This document shows, piece by piece, positions 46,717 to 58,400 of a stretch of DNA of 64,000 bases. The DNA lies in NCBI GenBank assembly GCA_029238665.1, contig JAQWFQ010000014.1, positions 124,001-188,000 of the forward strand, in the 5' to 3' direction. This stretch comes from Crocinitomicaceae bacterium (GTDB lineage: Bacteria; Bacteroidota; Bacteroidia; Flavobacteriales_D; Crocinitomicaceae). A program made the translations under genes and the position numbers. How positions within the stretch are numbered: the first letter of the stretch is position 1; every line of letters begins with the position of its first letter. Under the pieces are notes generated by a model, which saw only the letters and a program-made list of their open reading frames with translations, made no database searches and was not told the origin of the DNA.

Positions 46717-48246
46717 TTATTTTGCATAATTAACCGCCCTCTTTTCACGAATCAACGTTACCTTAACCTGACCTGGATATGTCATTTCAGTTTGGATTCG
46801 TTGAGAGATTTCAAATGATAACTCATCTGCTTTTGCATCAGTAACCTTTTCAGCTTCAACTAAAACCCTTAATTCTCTACCAGCCTGGATTGCATATGCA
46901 GTGTTTACACCGTCATATCCCATTGCTAAGCTTTCCAAATCTTTAATTCGTTTAATGTAAGACTCAACAATCTCTCTTCGTGCTCCTGGTCTTGCTCCTG
47001 AAACAGCATCACACACTTGAATGATAGGAGAAATTAATGTCGTCATTTCAACTTCATCATGGTGAGCACCAATGGCATTACACACATCTGGTTTTTCTCC
47101 ATACTTCTCCGCTAACTGCATCCCTAAGATTGCGTGTGGTAATTCTGGAGACTCATCTGGAACTTTACCGATATCATGAAGCAATCCTGCTCTTTTCGCT
47201 AGCTTAACATTCAATCCAAGTTCAGTCGCCATGATTGCACATAAGTTTGCAACTTCTCTCGAGTGTTGTAGTAAGTTTTGACCATAAGAAGATCTATACT
47301 TCATACGACCAACCATACGCGTCAACTCTGCGTGAAGACCGTGAATACCTAAATCGATACACGTTCTTCTTCCTGTTTCTGCAATCTCTTCATCCAATTG
47401 CTTTTTTGTTTTTGAAACAATTTCTTCAATTCTTGCAGGGTGAATTCGTCCATCAGAAACCAACTGATGCAATGATAAACGTGCGATTTCTCTTCTGACC
47501 GGATCAAAACAAGACAAGATAATTGCCTCAGGAGTATCATCTACAATAATCTCAACTCCAGTAGCTGCTTCTAACGCTCTAATGTTACGCCCTTCACGTC
47601 CAATAATTCGTCCCTTAACTTCATCGGACTCAATGTTGAAAACTGAAACTGAATTTTCAATTGCTTGCTCTGTAGCCACACGTTGAATCGTTTGAATTAC
47701 AATTTTCTTTGCTTCGCGATTCGCATTTAGCTTTGCCTCTTCAGTAATTTCATTGATATGTGCCATAGCACTTGTTCTAGCCTCATCTTTCAATGACTCT
47801 ACCAATCCTGACTTTGCTTCTTCAGCGCTCATTCCGCTTACTTTAGACAACTCCACAACAACTTTCTGATGCATCTTGTCCATTTCTTGATGCTTAGTCT
47901 CATACGACTGAATTTTTGCATCTAATGAGCTTTTACTTTTTTCAACTTGCTTGTCTTTTCGATTGAGTTCTTCAATTTTTTTAGACAGGTTTGCCTCTTT
48001 ATTTCTTACACGGTCTTCTCCAGACTGTATTTTGCGTTCACGCTCTTTAACTTTCGTTTCGTGATCTTCTTTTAACTGTAAAAACTTTTCTTTCGCTTGA
48101 AGAATTCTATTTTTCTTTAAGTTTTCACCTTCCTTTTCAGCGTCCTTAATAATTTGCCCTTTACGACCTTTTAAAAGTCCTGCTTGAATAATGAATGCAA
48201 CTACAACACCTGCAACAGCTCCAATTATTCCAAATACAAAATTCAT
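46717..48246 (-). CDS. rny: Ribonuclease Y
   Basis: RNase Y is a membrane-bound endonuclease that starts mRNA decay. The 509-residue product has an N-terminal membrane helix ([21 protein letters not shown]), a long charged coiled coil (about 30-190), a KH domain ([18 protein letters not shown]) and an HD domain with the metal motif LLHDIGKV. Length is normal. It is read after zapA but separated from it by a terminator-like hairpin within an 84 nt gap. Confidence 0.96.
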   Translation of the reverse strand: MNFVFGIIGAVAGVVVAFIIQAGLLKGRKGQIIKDAEKEGENLKKNRILQAKEKFLQLKEDHETKVKERERKIQSGEDRVRNKEANLSKKIEELNRKDKQVEKSKSSLDAKIQSYETKHQEMDKMHQKVVVELSKVSGMSAEEAKSGLVESLKDEARTSAMAHINEITEEAKLNANREAKKIVIQTIQRVATEQAIENSVSVFNIESDEVKGRIIGREGRNIRALEAATGVEIIVDDTPEAIILSCFDPVRREIARLSLHQLVSDGRIHPARIEEIVSKTKKQLDEEIAETGRRTCIDLGIHGLHAELTRMVGRMKYRSSYGQNLLQHSREVANLCAIMATELGLNVKLAKRAGLLHDIGKVPDESPELPHAILGMQLAEKYGEKPDVCNAIGAHHDEVEMTTLISPIIQVCDAVSGARPGARREIVESYIKRIKDLESLAMGYDGVNTAYAIQAGRELRVLVEAEKVTDAKADELSFEISQRIQTEMTYPGQVKVTLIREKRAVNYAK

Positions 48247-48263
48247 AATTTCAATTTATATAA

Positions 48264-48308
48264 AATAAAAAACCCATCAAACATACGTCATTGTATGAAA
48301 TGATGGGG
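48264..48308 (-). terminator. Terminator or attenuator between zapA and rny
   Basis: On the minus strand an outer stem CCCATCA/TGATGGG and an inner stem CATAC/GTATG form a long hairpin followed by TTTTTT. It would end zapA transcripts or let a part through to rny, which starts 18 nt after the T run. Confidence 0.75.
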
Positions 48309-48330
48309 AATATCGATATAAAGCAAAAGT

Positions 48331-48621
48331 CTAACTTAGCCCGTCCAACGTTTCTGAAATTGACTGCAATTGAGTCTCGATTTCATCCATGTTAACCGAT
48401 GAGTTATCATCTAAACTTGCATTGTCCTTTTTTGCAGCCATCTGTAATGCTGTCATTGCTAAAAGGTCTTGCATATCCTTTACGGCATAATTGTCTTGCA
48501 ACAATTTGATTGCTTTATTAATGTCCTTTGCTGCATCTAAAACTACTTGCTCCTCATTTTCTTCAATAGAAAGAGGATAAGTTCTACCAGCAACAACGAC
48601 CTTTAAAGACAACTTAGCCAT
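48331..48621 (-). CDS. zapA: Cell division protein ZapA
   Basis: ZapA binds and cross-links FtsZ filaments at mid-cell. The 96-residue product has the ZapA core: a short beta part (LSLKVVVAGRTYPLSIEENEEQ) followed by VVLDAAKDINKAIKLLQ and the helix MQDLLAMTALQMAA. It lies 3 nt after a short coiled-coil gene and shares its promoter. A terminator follows. No 6S RNA fits in the 84 nt gap after it, although ssrS follows zapA in gamma-proteobacteria. Confidence 0.9.
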   Translation of the reverse strand: MAKLSLKVVVAGRTYPLSIEENEEQVVLDAAKDINKAIKLLQDNYAVKDMQDLLAMTALQMAAKKDNASLDDNSSVNMDEIETQLQSISETLDGLS

Positions 48622-48624
48622 GCT

Positions 48625-48933
48625 TTATTTTTTTAACTGCCCTATGCAGTATTCAATTTCCTTCACCAATTCATCAATCTGATTGTCAGAAACACCCGTT
48701 TCTTCAACAACCACAACGTCTTGTTCTTTTTTCGTAATCAGTTTCGTTTCTAATTCTGAAATCTTAGTAGACAAACCATTCAATTCAACTTGCTTTTCAG
48801 CCAATTGTTCTCTCAAGCTAACAACTTCATTTTGAAGATCTTCACTTTTTGAACGCTCCTTTTCAAGCTGACCTTTCACCAAAGAAACTTTATCTTTGAT
48901 ACTGCCTACTAATTCAAGAATTCGATCCGACAT
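48625..48933 (-). CDS. Small coiled-coil protein next to ZapA
   Basis: I do not recognise a named family. From the ATG at 48933 the product has 102 residues, almost wholly one coiled coil with heptad leucines and charged residues (VSLREQLAEKQVELNGLSTKISELE), and a short C-terminal helix (DELVKEIEYCIGQLKK). It has no membrane part. The longer frame to 48993 is rejected because it crosses the promoter. With zapA 3 nt downstream, it could be a ZapA partner, in the manner of ZapB. This is inference from position and form. Confidence 0.8.
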   Translation of the reverse strand: MSDRILELVGSIKDKVSLVKGQLEKERSKSEDLQNEVVSLREQLAEKQVELNGLSTKISELETKLITKKEQDVVVVEETGVSDNQIDELVKEIEYCIGQLKK

Positions 48934-48949
48934 AAAAACGACTTTAATA

Positions 48950-48979
48950 CAAAAATAGTATAGTAATAGAGACGACCAA
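48950..48979 (-). promoter_or_regulatory. Promoter of the coiled-coil / zapA operon
   Basis: On the minus strand TTG (48979-48977), a 19 nt spacer and TATTTTTG (48957-48950) match the consensus. The ATG at 48933 is 16 nt further on. Confidence 0.75.
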
Positions 48980-48996
48980 GATTTTTGAGTCAATAG

Positions 48997-49027
48997 TTGT
49001 CATTATTTTCTGAAAAATCTATTTTTG
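48997..49027 (+). promoter_or_regulatory. Promoter of the M23 peptidase, with near-zero leader
   Basis: TTG (48997-48999), a 20 nt spacer and TATTTTTG (49020-49027) match the consensus. The ATG is at 49032, only 4 nt after the box, so the transcript should begin at or next to the start codon. It is divergent to the zapA promoter. Confidence 0.7.
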
Positions 49028-49031
49028 ACAC

Positions 49032-50711
49032 ATGAACAATCCTTTATTAATTCTCCTAGCTTGCCTCTTTTTTGCTCCACAGTCCTTTACACAGGATTAT
49101 GAAAGGCAAAATTATCACTCTCCTCTAGGTATACCACACGTTTTAGCATCAAATTTTGGGGAATTAAGGCCAAATCACTTCCACATGGGGGTTGACTTCA
49201 AAACAAACGGGCGTATTGGATATAACCTATATGCTGTTGAAGATGGTTATGTTTCAAAAATACACGTTTCTCCATACGGATATGGGAAAGTCATATACAT
49301 TGACCACCCAAATGGAGTTACAAGTGTCTATGCGCACTGTTCAGAATTTAAAGGACAGCTCGATTCAATTGTTCGTCATACACAACAAGAGCAGCAAAAT
49401 TTTGAGGTAGAAATATTCCCGAAAAAGAATGAGCTAAATGTTACCAAAGGGCAAGTAATTGCTATATCAGGAAATACTGGTGGTTCTACAGCACCTCACC
49501 TTCATTTTGAATTGCGGGACACGGAAACCGAATCGGCTTTAAACCCCTTAATTTATGGTTTTGATATCGCAGACTCACGCAAACCAGAAATTCGAGGTGT
49601 GAAGATATATAGCTTAACAAAAGACGGTTATCGTTTCAATAAATCAATAAAGCGGCAAACCTTAAAAACTGGAAATTCATACACGGTTTCAAATAACGCA
49701 ATTACTATTCCGGCAGACTTTTTAACCAAATCAGGTGGAATTGGGTTTGCTTTTGATGTAATTGATCGATTGGATGCTGCAAATAACTCTTGTGGTTTAT
49801 ATGGAAGTTATTTATTGGTTAATGGCGACACCTTATTTGGTCAAGAGATAAATCATATCCCCTTCCAGTCAACACGTTTTGTAAATAGCCATACAGATTA
49901 TGATGAATATGCGTTGAATCGAAAAAAATTTCATAAATCATTTAGAACTACGGAGAATACCCTTCCAATATACACCGTAGAAGATCTTGGAGTTTTAAAA
50001 GCAAAAGCTGGCGATCACATCAAGGTGAGTTATGTAGCCTATGATGCTCAAGGAAATACTTCTGTACTAAATTTCACCTTACGAATTAAGGGTGGTGAAA
50101 TTTGTCAAACAGATTCTATCGTTACAGATTTGAGCTATCTTCAACCAAGTACATCAATGCGTGTAGAACAAAATAACACATCTGTAGATTTTGGCGTTTG
50201 TACAACTTATGAGCCCCTCTCTATTGATGGAACTCACATTGAGTCTAAAATTGGAGACCCTAATGTTCCGGTACAAAACCCATACCGTATCAACATCATT
50301 CACGATGGTTTAAAAGATGGGAAGCACTACATTGAAATGATAACGGAAAAAGAGCGTAAAAAAGCCATAAGTGTAACTTACGAAGACAATCTGATCACAT
50401 GTGAACCCAAATACTTTGGTACCTACAAAGTAAAGCGAGACACAACACCTCCAACAATTAAAGCCCTTAATGTTGGGAATAGTTCTACGCAAAAAAGACT
50501 ATCCTGGGAAATTTATGACGAAGAATCTGGACTCAAAGATTATGACCTGTTTATTGATGGTCAATGGTACTTAATCGAGTATGATTATAAAACAAAGCGG
50601 ATTACTTTTGTTCGAGAGAGAAGTCTTGTTGGACCTTTAAAACTCGAGCTTATCATTCTAGACAACTGTGGTAATAGTACAACGTGGAAAAAAACAGCTG
50701 TATTTAAATAA
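49032..50711 (+). CDS. Secreted M23 family metallopeptidase
   Basis: M23 enzymes cut peptide bridges in peptidoglycan, or act as scaffolds when degenerate. The 559-residue product has a signal peptide (MNNPLLILLACLFFAPQSFT). The LytM domain is near the N-terminus with all metal and catalytic residues visible: NHFHMGVDF (His and Asp), VYAHCSEF and HLHFEL. The following 370 residues are beta-rich, without a clear family and without a sorting tail; they may bind cell wall or a partner. It has its own promoter, divergent to zapA's, and converges with the DUF3467 gene. Confidence 0.9.
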   Translation: MNNPLLILLACLFFAPQSFTQDYERQNYHSPLGIPHVLASNFGELRPNHFHMGVDFKTNGRIGYNLYAVEDGYVSKIHVSPYGYGKVIYIDHPNGVTSVYAHCSEFKGQLDSIVRHTQQEQQNFEVEIFPKKNELNVTKGQVIAISGNTGGSTAPHLHFELRDTETESALNPLIYGFDIADSRKPEIRGVKIYSLTKDGYRFNKSIKRQTLKTGNSYTVSNNAITIPADFLTKSGGIGFAFDVIDRLDAANNSCGLYGSYLLVNGDTLFGQEINHIPFQSTRFVNSHTDYDEYALNRKKFHKSFRTTENTLPIYTVEDLGVLKAKAGDHIKVSYVAYDAQGNTSVLNFTLRIKGGEICQTDSIVTDLSYLQPSTSMRVEQNNTSVDFGVCTTYEPLSIDGTHIESKIGDPNVPVQNPYRINIIHDGLKDGKHYIEMITEKERKKAISVTYEDNLITCEPKYFGTYKVKRDTTPPTIKALNVGNSSTQKRLSWEIYDEESGLKDYDLFIDGQWYLIEYDYKTKRITFVRERSLVGPLKLELIILDNCGNSTTWKKTAVFK

Positions 50712-50730
50712 TATAACCTTACACCAGCAA

Positions 50731-51045
50731 CTATGCCTGAGTGGTCGGCGTGCCAAAGTTCATCGGAGGAACAGATGGAGACTCAACATCCATAATAACG
50801 CCAAATGTTTGCTCATACTTAGCAACGTTATCTTGCATTGCTTTCATCAGTCTTTTCGCATTTTGAGGCGTCATAATAATTCTTGACTTTACCTTTCCTT
50901 TAGGAACACCCGGCATAAGTTGTACAAAATCAGCAACGAATTCTGATGGTGAGTGTGTGATTATAGATAAATTAGAATATACTCCAGAAGCAACCTCTTC
51001 TGACAACTCAATATTTACTTGATTTTCTTTGTTCTGATTTTCCAT
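50731..51045 (-). CDS. DUF3467 family protein
   Basis: The 104-residue protein belongs to a small family found next to rpoC in many Bacteroidota. Its start region VNIELSEEVASGVYSNLSIITHS and the segment FVADFVQLMPGV are typical. It ends in a Pro/Thr-rich tail. The function is not known. It follows rpoC by 89 nt, across a terminator-like hairpin, so partial read-through from rpoBC is likely. Confidence 0.88.
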   Translation of the reverse strand: MENQNKENQVNIELSEEVASGVYSNLSIITHSPSEFVADFVQLMPGVPKGKVKSRIIMTPQNAKRLMKAMQDNVAKYEQTFGVIMDVESPSVPPMNFGTPTTQA

Positions 51046-51080
51046 ACGTTAAAAATAATAATTTCAATCTTATTAAAAAC

Positions 51081-51114
51081 AAAAAAGGGACATTCAAATG
51101 AACATCCCTTTTTT
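51081..51114 (-). terminator. Terminator after rpoC
   Basis: The minus strand has an AAAAAAGGGA/TCCCTTTTTT stem, with a 3 bp inner stem (TTC/GAA) and small internal loop, followed by T-rich sequence. It is symmetrical in A/T, so it may work in both directions, but only rpoC reads into it. Confidence 0.7.
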
Positions 51115-51134
51115 GTTGATTTTATTTGTAAAAA

Positions 51135-54100
51135 TTACTCTGATACTATTTCAGCATCTTGTGTAATTTCTGCCATTTCATCTTTAGATCCTACTAGCAT
51201 TTTTTGGAAGTGACGCACACCTGTTCCTGCTGGAATAAGGTGACCTACAATCACATTCTCTTTCAATCCTAATAAATGATCTTCTTTACCAGATATTGCT
51301 GCTTCATTTAACACCTTCGTAGTTTCCTGGAACGATGCCGCAGAAATAAATGATTGTGTTTGAAGAGAAGCTCTTGTAATACCTTGTAATAAAGGAGTTG
51401 ATGTTGCAGGGACTACATCTCTCGATTCAACCAATGCTTTATCCGTTCTTTTCAATTGAGAATTTTCATCCCTCAATCTTCTAGCTGAAACAATTTGACC
51501 TGCTTTTAGCTCTGAAGAATCTCCGGCATCAGTAACAATTTGCATTCCGTAAACAGCATCATTCTCTTCGCTAATATCAGCTTTATGAACAGACTGCCCT
51601 TCTAAGAATCTAGTGTCTCCTGAATCAATAATAATCGCTTTAAGCATCATCTGTCTAACGATTACTTCAAAGTGCTTATCATTAATTTTCACCCCTTGTA
51701 AACGGTACACCTCTTGAATCTCATTTACAATGTACTCTTGTACTTTTGTAGGACCTTCAATATTAAGTATATCATTTGGAGTAATTGCACCAACAGATAA
51801 CGGTTGACCTGCTCTTACGAAATCATTCTCTTGAACCAAAATGTGTTTCGATAAAGGAACTAGATACTTACGTAACTCACCTGTTTTAGATGTGATTTTA
51901 ATCTCTCTATTACCACGTTTGATTTTACCATACTCAGCAACACCATCAATTTCAGACACTACAGCCGGGTTAGATGGATTACGCGCTTCGAATAGCTCAG
52001 TTACACGAGGAAGACCACCGGTAATATCTCCAGACTTACCTGCCTTACGAGGAATCTTAACAAGAATGTCACCTGCTTCGATTTTGTCACCTTCTTTTAC
52101 AGAAATGTGCGCATCTACCGGCAAGCTATACTCCCTTAAAACTTCTTTCGTTTTAGGATTAATAATGTGTATCGCAGGATTCTTTTTCTTATCTCTTGAT
52201 TCAGTAATTACTTTTTCAGTAAATCCTGTTTGCTCATCAACTTCTTCACGGAATGTAATTCCTTCAATAACGTTATCAAAAACAATCTTACCTTTTGCTT
52301 CAGTAATGATTACGGCGTTATATGGATCCCACTTACAAATTACGTCACCTTTTTTAAGCTTCGTATTGTTTTCTGCAATCAATTCAGCACCATAAGGAAT
52401 GTTGGAATTCATTGTAACATTTCCTTTTGAATCGGTAATTTTCAATTCAGCAGAACGACCTACAACAACGATTACTTTATCACCATCCTTATTTGTTCTA
52501 TCGATTGTTCTTAACTCATCAATATCAAGTGTACCTGCAGTTTTCGCTTTCAAGTCAGAGTCATCTGCAATGTTAGATGCTGTACCCCCAACGTGGAATG
52601 TACGAAGTGTTAACTGTGTACCTGGCTCACCAATTGATTGAGCGGCAACTACACCAACAGAATCTCCGATTTGTGCTACACGCTGTGTAGCAAGGTTCAA
52701 TCCGTAGCATTTTGAACAAACACCTCTTCTCCTTTCACAAGTAAGAACAGATCTAATTTCTACCTCCTCAATTCCTGCAGCATCAATTGCAGTAGCAATT
52801 GTATCTGTGATACGTTCTCCTCCACCAACAAGTAAAGTGTCTGTATCTGGAATATAAACATCTTCTAATGCTGTACGACCAACAATACGGTCAGATAAAG
52901 GTTCTACAACCTCATCATTTTTTCTCAAAGGAACAGCAACTAATCCTCTTAGTGTACCACAATCATCTGAGTTAATAACAACATCTTGAGCTACATCTAC
53001 TAAACGACGTGTTAAGTAACCTGCATCGGCTGTTTTAAGGGCCGTATCGGCAAGACCTTTACGTGCACCGTGAGTAGAAATAAAGTACTCAAGAATTGAT
53101 AGTCCCTCCTTAAAGTTAGAAAGAATTGGATTCTCAATAATATCTTGAGCTGACGCCCCAGATTTTTGAGGTTTTGCCATCAATCCACGCATACCAGACA
53201 GCTGACGAATTTGCTCTTTCGAACCACGTGCTCCTGAATCATACATCATGTAAATTGAGTTGAACCCCTGCATATCATTCTTCAACTGCTCCATCAATGT
53301 GTGAGTCAATCTAGAATTCGTGTGTGTCCAAATATCAATAATTTGATTGTAACGCTCGTTGTTTGTAATAAGCCCCATGTTGTAGTTAGACATTACGTCT
53401 TTTACTTCAACTTCTGCTTTAGCAACTAAGGTCTCTTTTTCAGCTGGAATAATAATATCATCAAGGTTGAAAGATAATCCACCTTTAAATGCCATATCAT
53501 ATCCTAACTCTTTAATCTCATCAAGGAAAGCCACTGTACGAGAAGTTCCACATGCTTTAAGTACACCACCAATCATATCTCGAAGAGCTTTCTTCGTCAT
53601 AACATCGTTAATGTATCCTGCTTCATTAGGAACGCGTTCGTTAAAAATTATACGTCCACATGTAGTTTCAACTAAACGTGTAATGATTTCACCATTTTCA
53701 TTAAGGTCAGTTGTTTTAACTTTAATGGCAGCGTGTAAATCTAATACACCCTCATTGTGCGCAATGATAACCTCTTCAGGAGAGTAGAATGTTCCCCCCT
53801 CACCTTTAACGACGTCATCTTTAAGACTCTTCTTACCTTTTGTAATGTAGTACAGACCTAAAACCATATCCTGAGAAGGAACGGCAATTGGAGCACCATT
53901 AGCAGGGTTCAAAATATTATGTGATGCAAGCATCAACAATTGAGCCTCTAAAATAGCTGCATTACCTAATGGCAAGTGAACGGCCATTTGATCCCCATCA
54001 AAATCGGCATTAAAGGCCGTTGTAACCAATGGGTGAAGTCGAATAGCTTTTCCTTCAATTAATTTCGGTTGGAATGCTTGAATACCCAATCTGTGAAGCG

Positions 54101-55436
54101 TTGGGGCTCTGTTTAATAGAACAGGATGTCCTTTTAGTACATTCTCTAATATATCCCAAACAACAGGCTCTTTTCGATCAACAATTTTCTTAGCTGATTT
54201 AACTGTTTTAACAATGCCACGCTCAATCATCTTACGGATAATGAACGGCTTGTAAAGCTCAGCTGCCATACCTTTAGGAAGTCCGCATTCATGCAACTTC
54301 AAATCTGGTCCAACAACAATAACAGAACGTGCAGAATAATCGACACGCTTACCAAGTAAGTTTTGACGGAAACGCCCTTGCTTACCTTTTAATGAATCTG
54401 AAAGAGATTTAAGAGGTCTGTTTGATTCTGTCTTAACTGCAGAAGATTTTCTAGAGTTATCAAACAATGAATCAACAGACTCTTGAAGCATACGCTTCTC
54501 ATTACGCAAAATAACTTCTGGAGCTTTGATTTCAATCAAGCGCTTCAAACGGTTATTACGTATAATTACTCTTCTATAAAGGTCATTTAAATCAGAGGTT
54601 GCAAAGCGACCACCATCTAACGGCACTAAAGGACGTAATTCAGGTGGAATAACTGGAACAACCTTAACAACCATCCACTCTGGTCTATTCTCAATTCTAG
54701 TTTGAGAATCACGCATAGCTTCTACAACTTGAAGTCGTTTTAACGCTTCGTTTTTACGTTGTACTGAAGTTTCAGTATTTGCTTTATGACGTAAGTCATA
54801 CGAAGTTGCTTTAAGATCCATTGTTTTCAATAAATCGTATAAAGCCTCTGCTCCCATCTTAGCGATGAATTTATTTGGATCAGAATCTTCTAAGTATTGG
54901 TTTTCTTTTGGTAACGTATCAAGAATGTCTAAATAATCCTCTTCTGCTAAGAATTCCAATCGTGTTAAATCTTCACCATCTAACGTTTTAGCGATACCAG
55001 CTTGAATAACTACATATCTTTCGTAGTAGATGATTTGATCTAGTTTCTTTGTAGGAAGACCTAGTAAATATCCAATTTTATTTGGTAAAGATCTAAAGTA
55101 CCAAATGTGTGCTACGGGAACTACCAAAGAGATGTGTCCCATACGCTCACGACGTACTTTTTTCTCTGTCACCTCAACACCACATCGGTCACAAACGATT
55201 CCTTTATAACGGATTCTTTTGTATTTACCACAATGACATTCGTAATCTTTAACCGGTCCAAAAATACGTTCACAGAATAAACCATCTCTTTCTGGTTTAT
55301 ATGTTCTATAGTTTATTGTCTCCGGCTTAAGTACTTCACCACTTGATTGCTCAAGAATTGTTTCTGGTGAAGCCAACGAAATCGTGATTTTGTTGAAGCT
55401 ACTTTGTTTTTTCGGTGTTTCTTTTCTGTAAGCCAT
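51135..55436 (-). CDS. rpoC: RNA polymerase beta-prime subunit
   Basis: RpoC carries the catalytic magnesium of RNA polymerase. The 1433-residue protein shows the N-terminal zinc site ([20 protein letters not shown]), the absolute motif [10 protein letters not shown] at about residue 474, and the second zinc site ([13 protein letters not shown]). Bridge and trigger-helix text ([19 protein letters not shown]) is intact. Length is normal for the phylum. It follows rpoB by 45 nt. Confidence 0.99.
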   Translation of the reverse strand: MAYRKETPKKQSSFNKITISLASPETILEQSSGEVLKPETINYRTYKPERDGLFCERIFGPVKDYECHCGKYKRIRYKGIVCDRCGVEVTEKKVRRERMGHISLVVPVAHIWYFRSLPNKIGYLLGLPTKKLDQIIYYERYVVIQAGIAKTLDGEDLTRLEFLAEEDYLDILDTLPKENQYLEDSDPNKFIAKMGAEALYDLLKTMDLKATSYDLRHKANTETSVQRKNEALKRLQVVEAMRDSQTRIENRPEWMVVKVVPVIPPELRPLVPLDGGRFATSDLNDLYRRVIIRNNRLKRLIEIKAPEVILRNEKRMLQESVDSLFDNSRKSSAVKTESNRPLKSLSDSLKGKQGRFRQNLLGKRVDYSARSVIVVGPDLKLHECGLPKGMAAELYKPFIIRKMIERGIVKTVKSAKKIVDRKEPVVWDILENVLKGHPVLLNRAPTLHRLGIQAFQPKLIEGKAIRLHPLVTTAFNADFDGDQMAVHLPLGNAAILEAQLLMLASHNILNPANGAPIAVPSQDMVLGLYYITKGKKSLKDDVVKGEGGTFYSPEEVIIAHNEGVLDLHAAIKVKTTDLNENGEIITRLVETTCGRIIFNERVPNEAGYINDVMTKKALRDMIGGVLKACGTSRTVAFLDEIKELGYDMAFKGGLSFNLDDIIIPAEKETLVAKAEVEVKDVMSNYNMGLITNNERYNQIIDIWTHTNSRLTHTLMEQLKNDMQGFNSIYMMYDSGARGSKEQIRQLSGMRGLMAKPQKSGASAQDIIENPILSNFKEGLSILEYFISTHGARKGLADTALKTADAGYLTRRLVDVAQDVVINSDDCGTLRGLVAVPLRKNDEVVEPLSDRIVGRTALEDVYIPDTDTLLVGGGERITDTIATAIDAAGIEEVEIRSVLTCERRRGVCSKCYGLNLATQRVAQIGDSVGVVAAQSIGEPGTQLTLRTFHVGGTASNIADDSDLKAKTAGTLDIDELRTIDRTNKDGDKVIVVVGRSAELKITDSKGNVTMNSNIPYGAELIAENNTKLKKGDVICKWDPYNAVIITEAKGKIVFDNVIEGITFREEVDEQTGFTEKVITESRDKKKNPAIHIINPKTKEVLREYSLPVDAHISVKEGDKIEAGDILVKIPRKAGKSGDITGGLPRVTELFEARNPSNPAVVSEIDGVAEYGKIKRGNREIKITSKTGELRKYLVPLSKHILVQENDFVRAGQPLSVGAITPNDILNIEGPTKVQEYIVNEIQEVYRLQGVKINDKHFEVIVRQMMLKAIIIDSGDTRFLEGQSVHKADISEENDAVYGMQIVTDAGDSSELKAGQIVSARRLRDENSQLKRTDKALVESRDVVPATSTPLLQGITRASLQTQSFISAASFQETTKVLNEAAISGKEDHLLGLKENVIVGHLIPAGTGVRHFQKMLVGSKDEMAEITQDAEIVSE

Positions 55437-55481
55437 AATATTGCCTTAATTCTTTAAATATCTCTTTTAAATCACTGACGA

Positions 55482-58400
55482 TTAGTCCATACTAACGTTA
55501 AGACACAAACCTTTCAATTCATGCAACAATACGTTAAACGATTCAGGAATTCCTGGTTCAGGAATGTTGTCTCCTTTAACAATTGCTTCGTATGCCTTAG
55601 CACGTCCCATAACATCATCAGACTTAACCGTTAAGATCTCTTGTAAGATGTTTGCTGCTCCAAATGCTTCAAGAGCCCAAACCTCCATCTCACCAAATCG
55701 TTGACCTCCAAACTGCGCCTTACCACCTAGTGGTTGTTGCGTAATTAGTGAGTATGGTCCGATAGAACGCGCATGCATCTTATCACCAACCATGTGAGAT
55801 AACTTCAACATATAGATAATACCTACCGTTGCAGTTTGATCAAAACGATCTCCAGTTCCACCGTCATATAGATATGTTTTACCTGATCTAGGTACTCCAG
55901 CTTTTTCAGTCCAAGCATCAATTTCAGTTGGATGTGCTCCATCAAAAATTGGTGTTGCAAACTTGATACCTAATTTTTCACCTGCCCAACCTAAAACAGT
56001 TTCATAAATCTGTCCAAGGTTCATACGAGAAGGTACCCCTAATGGGTTAAGTACAATATCTACTGGTGTTCCATCTTCTAAGAATGGCATATCTTCTTGA
56101 CGAACAATATTAGCAACAATACCTTTGTTTCCGTGACGTCCGGCCATCTTATCACCAACTTTCAATTTACGCTTTTTAGCAACGTAAACTTTAGCCATTT
56201 TGATAATTCCAGCAGGAAGTTCATCACCAACAGAGATATGGAATTTTTTACGCTTATACGTTCCAAGTAAATCATTCGACTTGATATTAAAGTTATGAAT
56301 AACTCTACCAATTAATGCATTTACTTTTTCGTCAGCAGTCCAGCTTGTCGGATTAACAATTGAAAAGTCAATTGCATTTAGACTTCTAGATGAAAACTTA
56401 GTTCCTTTCTTGATAATCTCTTCTTTGAAATTATTATATACTCCTGCAGACTTAGCATCTACAACAATGGCTAATAATTTCTCTATAAGATTCGCTTTTA
56501 ATGCTACAAACTCTTTATCGAAATCAACATCAAGGCCTGCCAAGATTGGTTTATCTTGAGCTTTAGATTTTCTATCTTTAATTGCTCTTGAAAATAATTT
56601 TTTCTCAACAACAACACCTCTCAATGAAGGTCCAGCTTTTAATGAGGCATCTTTTACATCGCCTGCTTTATCACCAAAGATTGCTCTAAGTAATTTTTCT
56701 TCTGGAGATGGATCAGTTTCACCTTTTGGAGTAATTTTCCCAATAAGAATATCACCCTCCTTAATTTCAGCACCAACACGAATCAATCCATTTTCATCAA
56801 GATCTTTCGTTGCTTCTTCACTAACGTTAGGAATGTCTGAAGTTAACTCCTCCATTCCACGTTTAGTATCTCTAACGTCTAACGAAAATTCATCGATATG
56901 AATTGATGTAAAGATATCATCACGAACAACGCGCTCAGAGATAACAATGGCATCCTCAAAGTTATATCCTTTCCAAGGCATAAATGCCACTTTAAGGTTT
57001 TGTCCAAGAGCAAGTTCACCTTTCTGAGTTGCGTATCCTTCACATAAAACCTGCCCTTCTGTAACTTTATCCCCTTTCTTAACGATTGGTTTTAAGTTAA
57101 TTGAAGTTCCTTGATTGGTTTTTGCAAATTTCGTAAGTGGATAATGAACTACTTCGCTATCAAAACTTACTAATTTATCTTCTTTAGTCCAGTTGTACTT
57201 GATAACGATTTCTTTCGCATCAACGTATTCAACAACACCTGTTCCTTCTGCATTAATAAGAACTCTTGAATCCTTAGCAACTAATTCTTCAATTCCTGTT
57301 CCTACAATAGGAGAATTTGGTTTCAATAATGGAACGGCTTGACGCTGCATGTTAGACCCCATTAAGGCACGATTGGCATCATCATGCTCTAAGAATGGAA
57401 TAGAAGATGCTGCAATCGAAGCAATTTGATTTGCTCCAACATCCATTAATGAAATTTTCTTAGGATTAATCACTGGGAAGTCATGCCCAAAACGTGCTTT
57501 TACAACATCGTCAAGGAAAACTCCTTTGTCATTTACATTTGCATTCGCTTGTGCAATGATATTATCATGCTCCTCTTCAGCTGAAAGGTAAGTTGGCTCA
57601 GACTTAATGTCTACCTTACCATTTGTAACTGTTCTATAAGGAGTTTCAATGAATCCTAATTTATTTACTTTCGCAAACACACACAGTGAAGAAATCAAAC
57701 CAATGTTTGGTCCCTCTGGTGTTTCAATCGTACATAAACGACCATAGTGCGTATAGTGAACATCTCGCACCTCAAAACCTGCTCTTTCTCTAGAAAGTCC
57801 ACCAGGCCCTAGTGCCGATAATCTACGTTTATGAGTAACCTCAGAAAGTGGATTCGTTTGATCCATAAACTGAGACAACTGATTTGTACCAAAAAACGAA
57901 TTAATTACAGAAGACAATGTCTTTGCATTAATTAAATCGATTGGAGTAAATACTTCGTTATCACGAACGTTCATACGCTCACGAATTGTTCTAGCCATAC
58001 GTGCTAAACCAACACCAAACTGAGAATACAACTGTTCTCCAACTGTTCTTACACGTCTGTTAGACAAGTGATCAATATCATCAACCTCTGCTTTTGAGTT
58101 GATCAACTCAATAAGATACTTGATAATAGAAATCATATCAGGCTTCGTTAAAACACGAGAAGTTTCTTCCATGTTAACACCTAATTTCTTGTTCAATCTA
58201 AAACGTCCAACTTCACCTAAATCATAACGCGTATCTGAGAAAAATAATTTTTCAAAAACACCTTTGGCAGTTTCATAATCTGGCGGCTCAGCATTACGTA
58301 ATTGACGGTAGATATGTTCTACGGCTTCTTTTTCAGAATTCGCAGTATCTTTTTGAAGTGTATTATAGATGATTGTAAAATCAGCACTATTTACATCTTC

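Noticed and set aside
48247-48330. 6S RNA gene after zapA, as in gamma-proteobacteria
   Set aside because: The gap is only 84 nt and is filled by a terminator-type hairpin; 6S RNA needs about 180 nt.
51841-52641. Open frames opposite rpoC
   Set aside because: They are antisense shadows of the strongly conserved rpoC coding sequence.
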